Assembly (NCBI GenBank): GCA_900554325.1
Contig: USHA01000001.1
Location: 6,799-70,798, forward strand
Reading direction: 5' to 3'
From: an uncultured Collinsella sp.
Lineage (GTDB): Bacteria; Actinomycetota; Coriobacteriia; Coriobacteriales; Coriobacteriaceae
Length of the DNA: 64,000 nt
Position numbers and translations under genes: made by a program
The notes under the pieces: model-generated
Seen by the model: only the letters and a program-made list of their open reading frames with translations
Told to the model about the DNA's origin: nothing
The model's database searches: none
Part shown: positions 61,960 through 64,000 of the stretch, piece by piece
Layout of the letters: each line of letters starts with the position of its first letter
Position numbering within the stretch: position 1 is the stretch's first letter

Positions 61960-63425
61960 ACTTGTTCCTTAAGCTCATGCTCCCAATCGCGCGGTACAAA
62001 CCTTACTGATTCGATCTTCGCGAGGTCGAGCGCGGAACGCTCCGGCCTCGGGGCGATGGGCCCCTCGGCTCCGGCATAGTACTCGGAGGTCGTGACGGGC
62101 ACCACCTTGTCGCCGTTGCCGTTGGCGAGGTCGAACACGCGGGCAGCTATCTGCGCCCAGGACTCCACCGGGCCCGACCCGGTGAGGTTGTAGGTGCCGT
62201 GCGGCGCGGGTGCGGAGGGCTCGACGTCCCCCTCCCGGTAGCCGAGCAGCCAGAGGATCCCCTCGGCCATGTCGCGCGTGAAGGTGAGCCGGCCGTACTG
62301 GTCGTCGACCACGGTCACGCGCCCGAGGGCGTCGGCCGGGTCGGCCACGCGATCCGAGAGCCCCCTCATCGTCCGGACGAAGTTGCGGCCCTCGCCGATC
62401 ACCCAGCTGGAGCGCACGATGTAGTGGCGCGGGCAGCCGGCCACGGCGAGGTCGCCCGCGGCCTTGGACTGGCCGTAGACGGACAGCGGGCTGAAGGGCT
62501 CGTCCTCGGCGTGGACCTCCGCCGTCCCGTCGAAGACGTAGTCGGAGGACACGTGCACCAGGGCGATGCCGTGCTCGGCGCAGGTGCGGGCGAGAAGGGC
62601 CGGGCCCGTCGCGTTGGCCCTCCAGGCCGCCACGCGGCCCTCGGGGGTCTCGGCCTTATCGACCGCGGTGTAGGCGCCGCAGTTGACGACGGCGCCGTAG
62701 AGCGGCCAGTCGTACTGACCGTAGGCCGCCGGGTCGGACATGTCGAAGGTGTCGATGTCGCAGAAGTCGAACCAGGGGCTAAGGCCGCGCTCCTCGGCGA
62801 GCGCGCGCACCGCCCGTCCCAGCTGGCCGTTGCAGCCGGTGACCAGCGTGCGGCGGGGCGCCATCGGCAGGGCGTCGGCGAGATACGGGTGGTTGAGGTC
62901 GGCCTCGGAGACGGTCGCCTGCCCGAGCGGGATGGGCCACTCGATGCCGAGCGCCGGGTCGGCGAGGTTGACGAAGGTGTAGGTGGACTTGAGCTCGGCG
63001 GACCAGTGGGCGTTCACCAGGTAGGTGTAGGCGGTGCCGTCCTCGAGCGCCTGGAAGGAGTTGCCCACGCCGCGGGGCACGTAGACCGCCTTCCCCGGGT
63101 CGATCACGCAGGTGAAGACCTCGCCGAAGCTCTTCCCCGGGCGCAGGTCCACCCAGGCGCCGAAGACCGATCCTGTGGCCACGGAGATGTACTTGTCCCA
63201 CGGCTCGGCGTGCACTCCGCGGGTGACGCCGCGCTGCGCGTTGAAGGATATGTTGTTCTGCACGGGGCCCAGGTCGGGCAGGCCGAGCGCGACCTGCTTG
63301 GCGCGCTGCCAGTTCTCCTTGAACCAGCCGCGGGCGTCCCCGTGGACCGGCAGGTCGAACACGAGCATGCCGGGTATGTTGGCGGTCTCGGCCGCGAGGG
63401 CCTTCTCGAACTCGATCTCAGCCAT
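61950..63425 (-). CDS. Bifunctional dTDP-4-dehydrorhamnose 3,5-epimerase / reductase (RmlC-RmlD fusion)
   Basis: The 491-residue protein joins an RmlC cupin (about 1-190: FDLPVHGDARGWFKENW, NISFNAQRGVTRGVHAEPWD, YVPRGVGNSFQALED) to an RmlD reductase (about 195-491: RTLVTGCNGQLGRAVRAL, NCGAYTAVDKAE, HVSSDYVFDGTAEVHAEDEP, SVYGQSKAAGD). It turns dTDP-4-keto-6-deoxyglucose into dTDP-L-rhamnose in two steps. Such fusions occur in bifidobacteria and Coriobacteriia. It lies 10 bp behind rmlB. Rhamnose is therefore a likely component of the surface glycan. Confidence 0.92.
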   Translation of the reverse strand: MAEIEFEKALAAETANIPGMLVFDLPVHGDARGWFKENWQRAKQVALGLPDLGPVQNNISFNAQRGVTRGVHAEPWDKYISVATGSVFGAWVDLRPGKSFGEVFTCVIDPGKAVYVPRGVGNSFQALEDGTAYTYLVNAHWSAELKSTYTFVNLADPALGIEWPIPLGQATVSEADLNHPYLADALPMAPRRTLVTGCNGQLGRAVRALAEERGLSPWFDFCDIDTFDMSDPAAYGQYDWPLYGAVVNCGAYTAVDKAETPEGRVAAWRANATGPALLARTCAEHGIALVHVSSDYVFDGTAEVHAEDEPFSPLSVYGQSKAAGDLAVAGCPRHYIVRSSWVIGEGRNFVRTMRGLSDRVADPADALGRVTVVDDQYGRLTFTRDMAEGILWLLGYREGDVEPSAPAPHGTYNLTGSGPVESWAQIAARVFDLANGNGDKVVPVTTSEYYAGAEGPIAPRPERSALDLAKIESVRFVPRDWEHELKEQVCN

Positions 63426-63435
63426 GGCTCCCCTC

Positions 63436-64000
<565 letters not shown>

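Overview
The window looks like chromosome from a gut actinobacterium of the class Coriobacteriia, most likely Collinsella or a close relative. This rests on the high GC of the core genes, actinobacterial-style regulators (a GlnR-like orphan regulator beside glnA), a fused RmlC-RmlD protein, an unadenylylated-type (GSI-alpha) glutamine synthetase, and Gram-positive style cell-surface genes. No database search was run, so the genus is an inference. No rRNA, tRNA, tmRNA or CRISPR array was seen.

Region 1 (1-28.9 kb) is ordinary core genome, almost all on the minus strand: a GNAT fragment, threonine aldolase, PAP2 phosphatase, Mfd, endonuclease III, Lgt, an Nfu-type Fe-S protein, HtrA, GlnR-like regulator and GlnA, two YhgE/Pip membrane proteins, HtpG, a plus-strand DUF559-like nuclease protein, a split transketolase, a small transaldolase, PhoB/PhoR with PstB, and an orphan VanS-like kinase. 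Long nested inverted repeats sit in three of its intergenic gaps (12.0, 17.3 and 27.2 kb); two share one layout and look like copies of a palindromic element or structured RNA.

Region 2 (28.9-38.2 kb) starts with a broken PHP-domain gene and then holds a catabolic cluster: PTS EIIBC, an M81 (MlrC-like) metalloprotein, a GH1 6-phospho-beta-glycosidase and a degenerate M24 peptidase-like protein in one operon, a DeoR-family regulator, and a second M81 protein transcribed divergently. Repeated TGTTA half-sites spaced 10 bp lie in front of both transcription units. A run of 12 G lies in the leader of the PTS operon and could make its expression phase variable.

Region 3 (38.2-48 kb) is an accessory island of short, unrelated, often broken genes: DUF1653 / two-TM protein / degenerate Dcd-like protein, a DUF4160-DUF2442 pair with a nonsense mutation, two unrecognised genes, an Abi-like HEPN protein lacking a start codon, an IS256-family insertion, fragments of a polysaccharide epimerase and of another DUF4160 gene, and a stand-alone reverse transcriptase with about 500 bp of structured noncoding DNA in front of it. 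The last is the best candidate for an anti-phage (DRT-type) system.

Region 4 (48-64 kb) is one long minus-strand surface glycan operon: RmlB, RmlCD, a sialyltransferase-like glycosyltransferase, Wzy, Wzx, then a nonulosonic (pseudaminic-type) acid pathway: CapE/PseB-type dehydratase, PseC-type aminotransferase, two hexapeptide acyltransferases, cytidylyltransferase, NeuB/PseI synthase, two NAD-dependent epimerases, PseG and an ATP-grasp ligase. One acyltransferase carries a 12-G tract inside its coding sequence, so the glycan decoration is probably phase variable.
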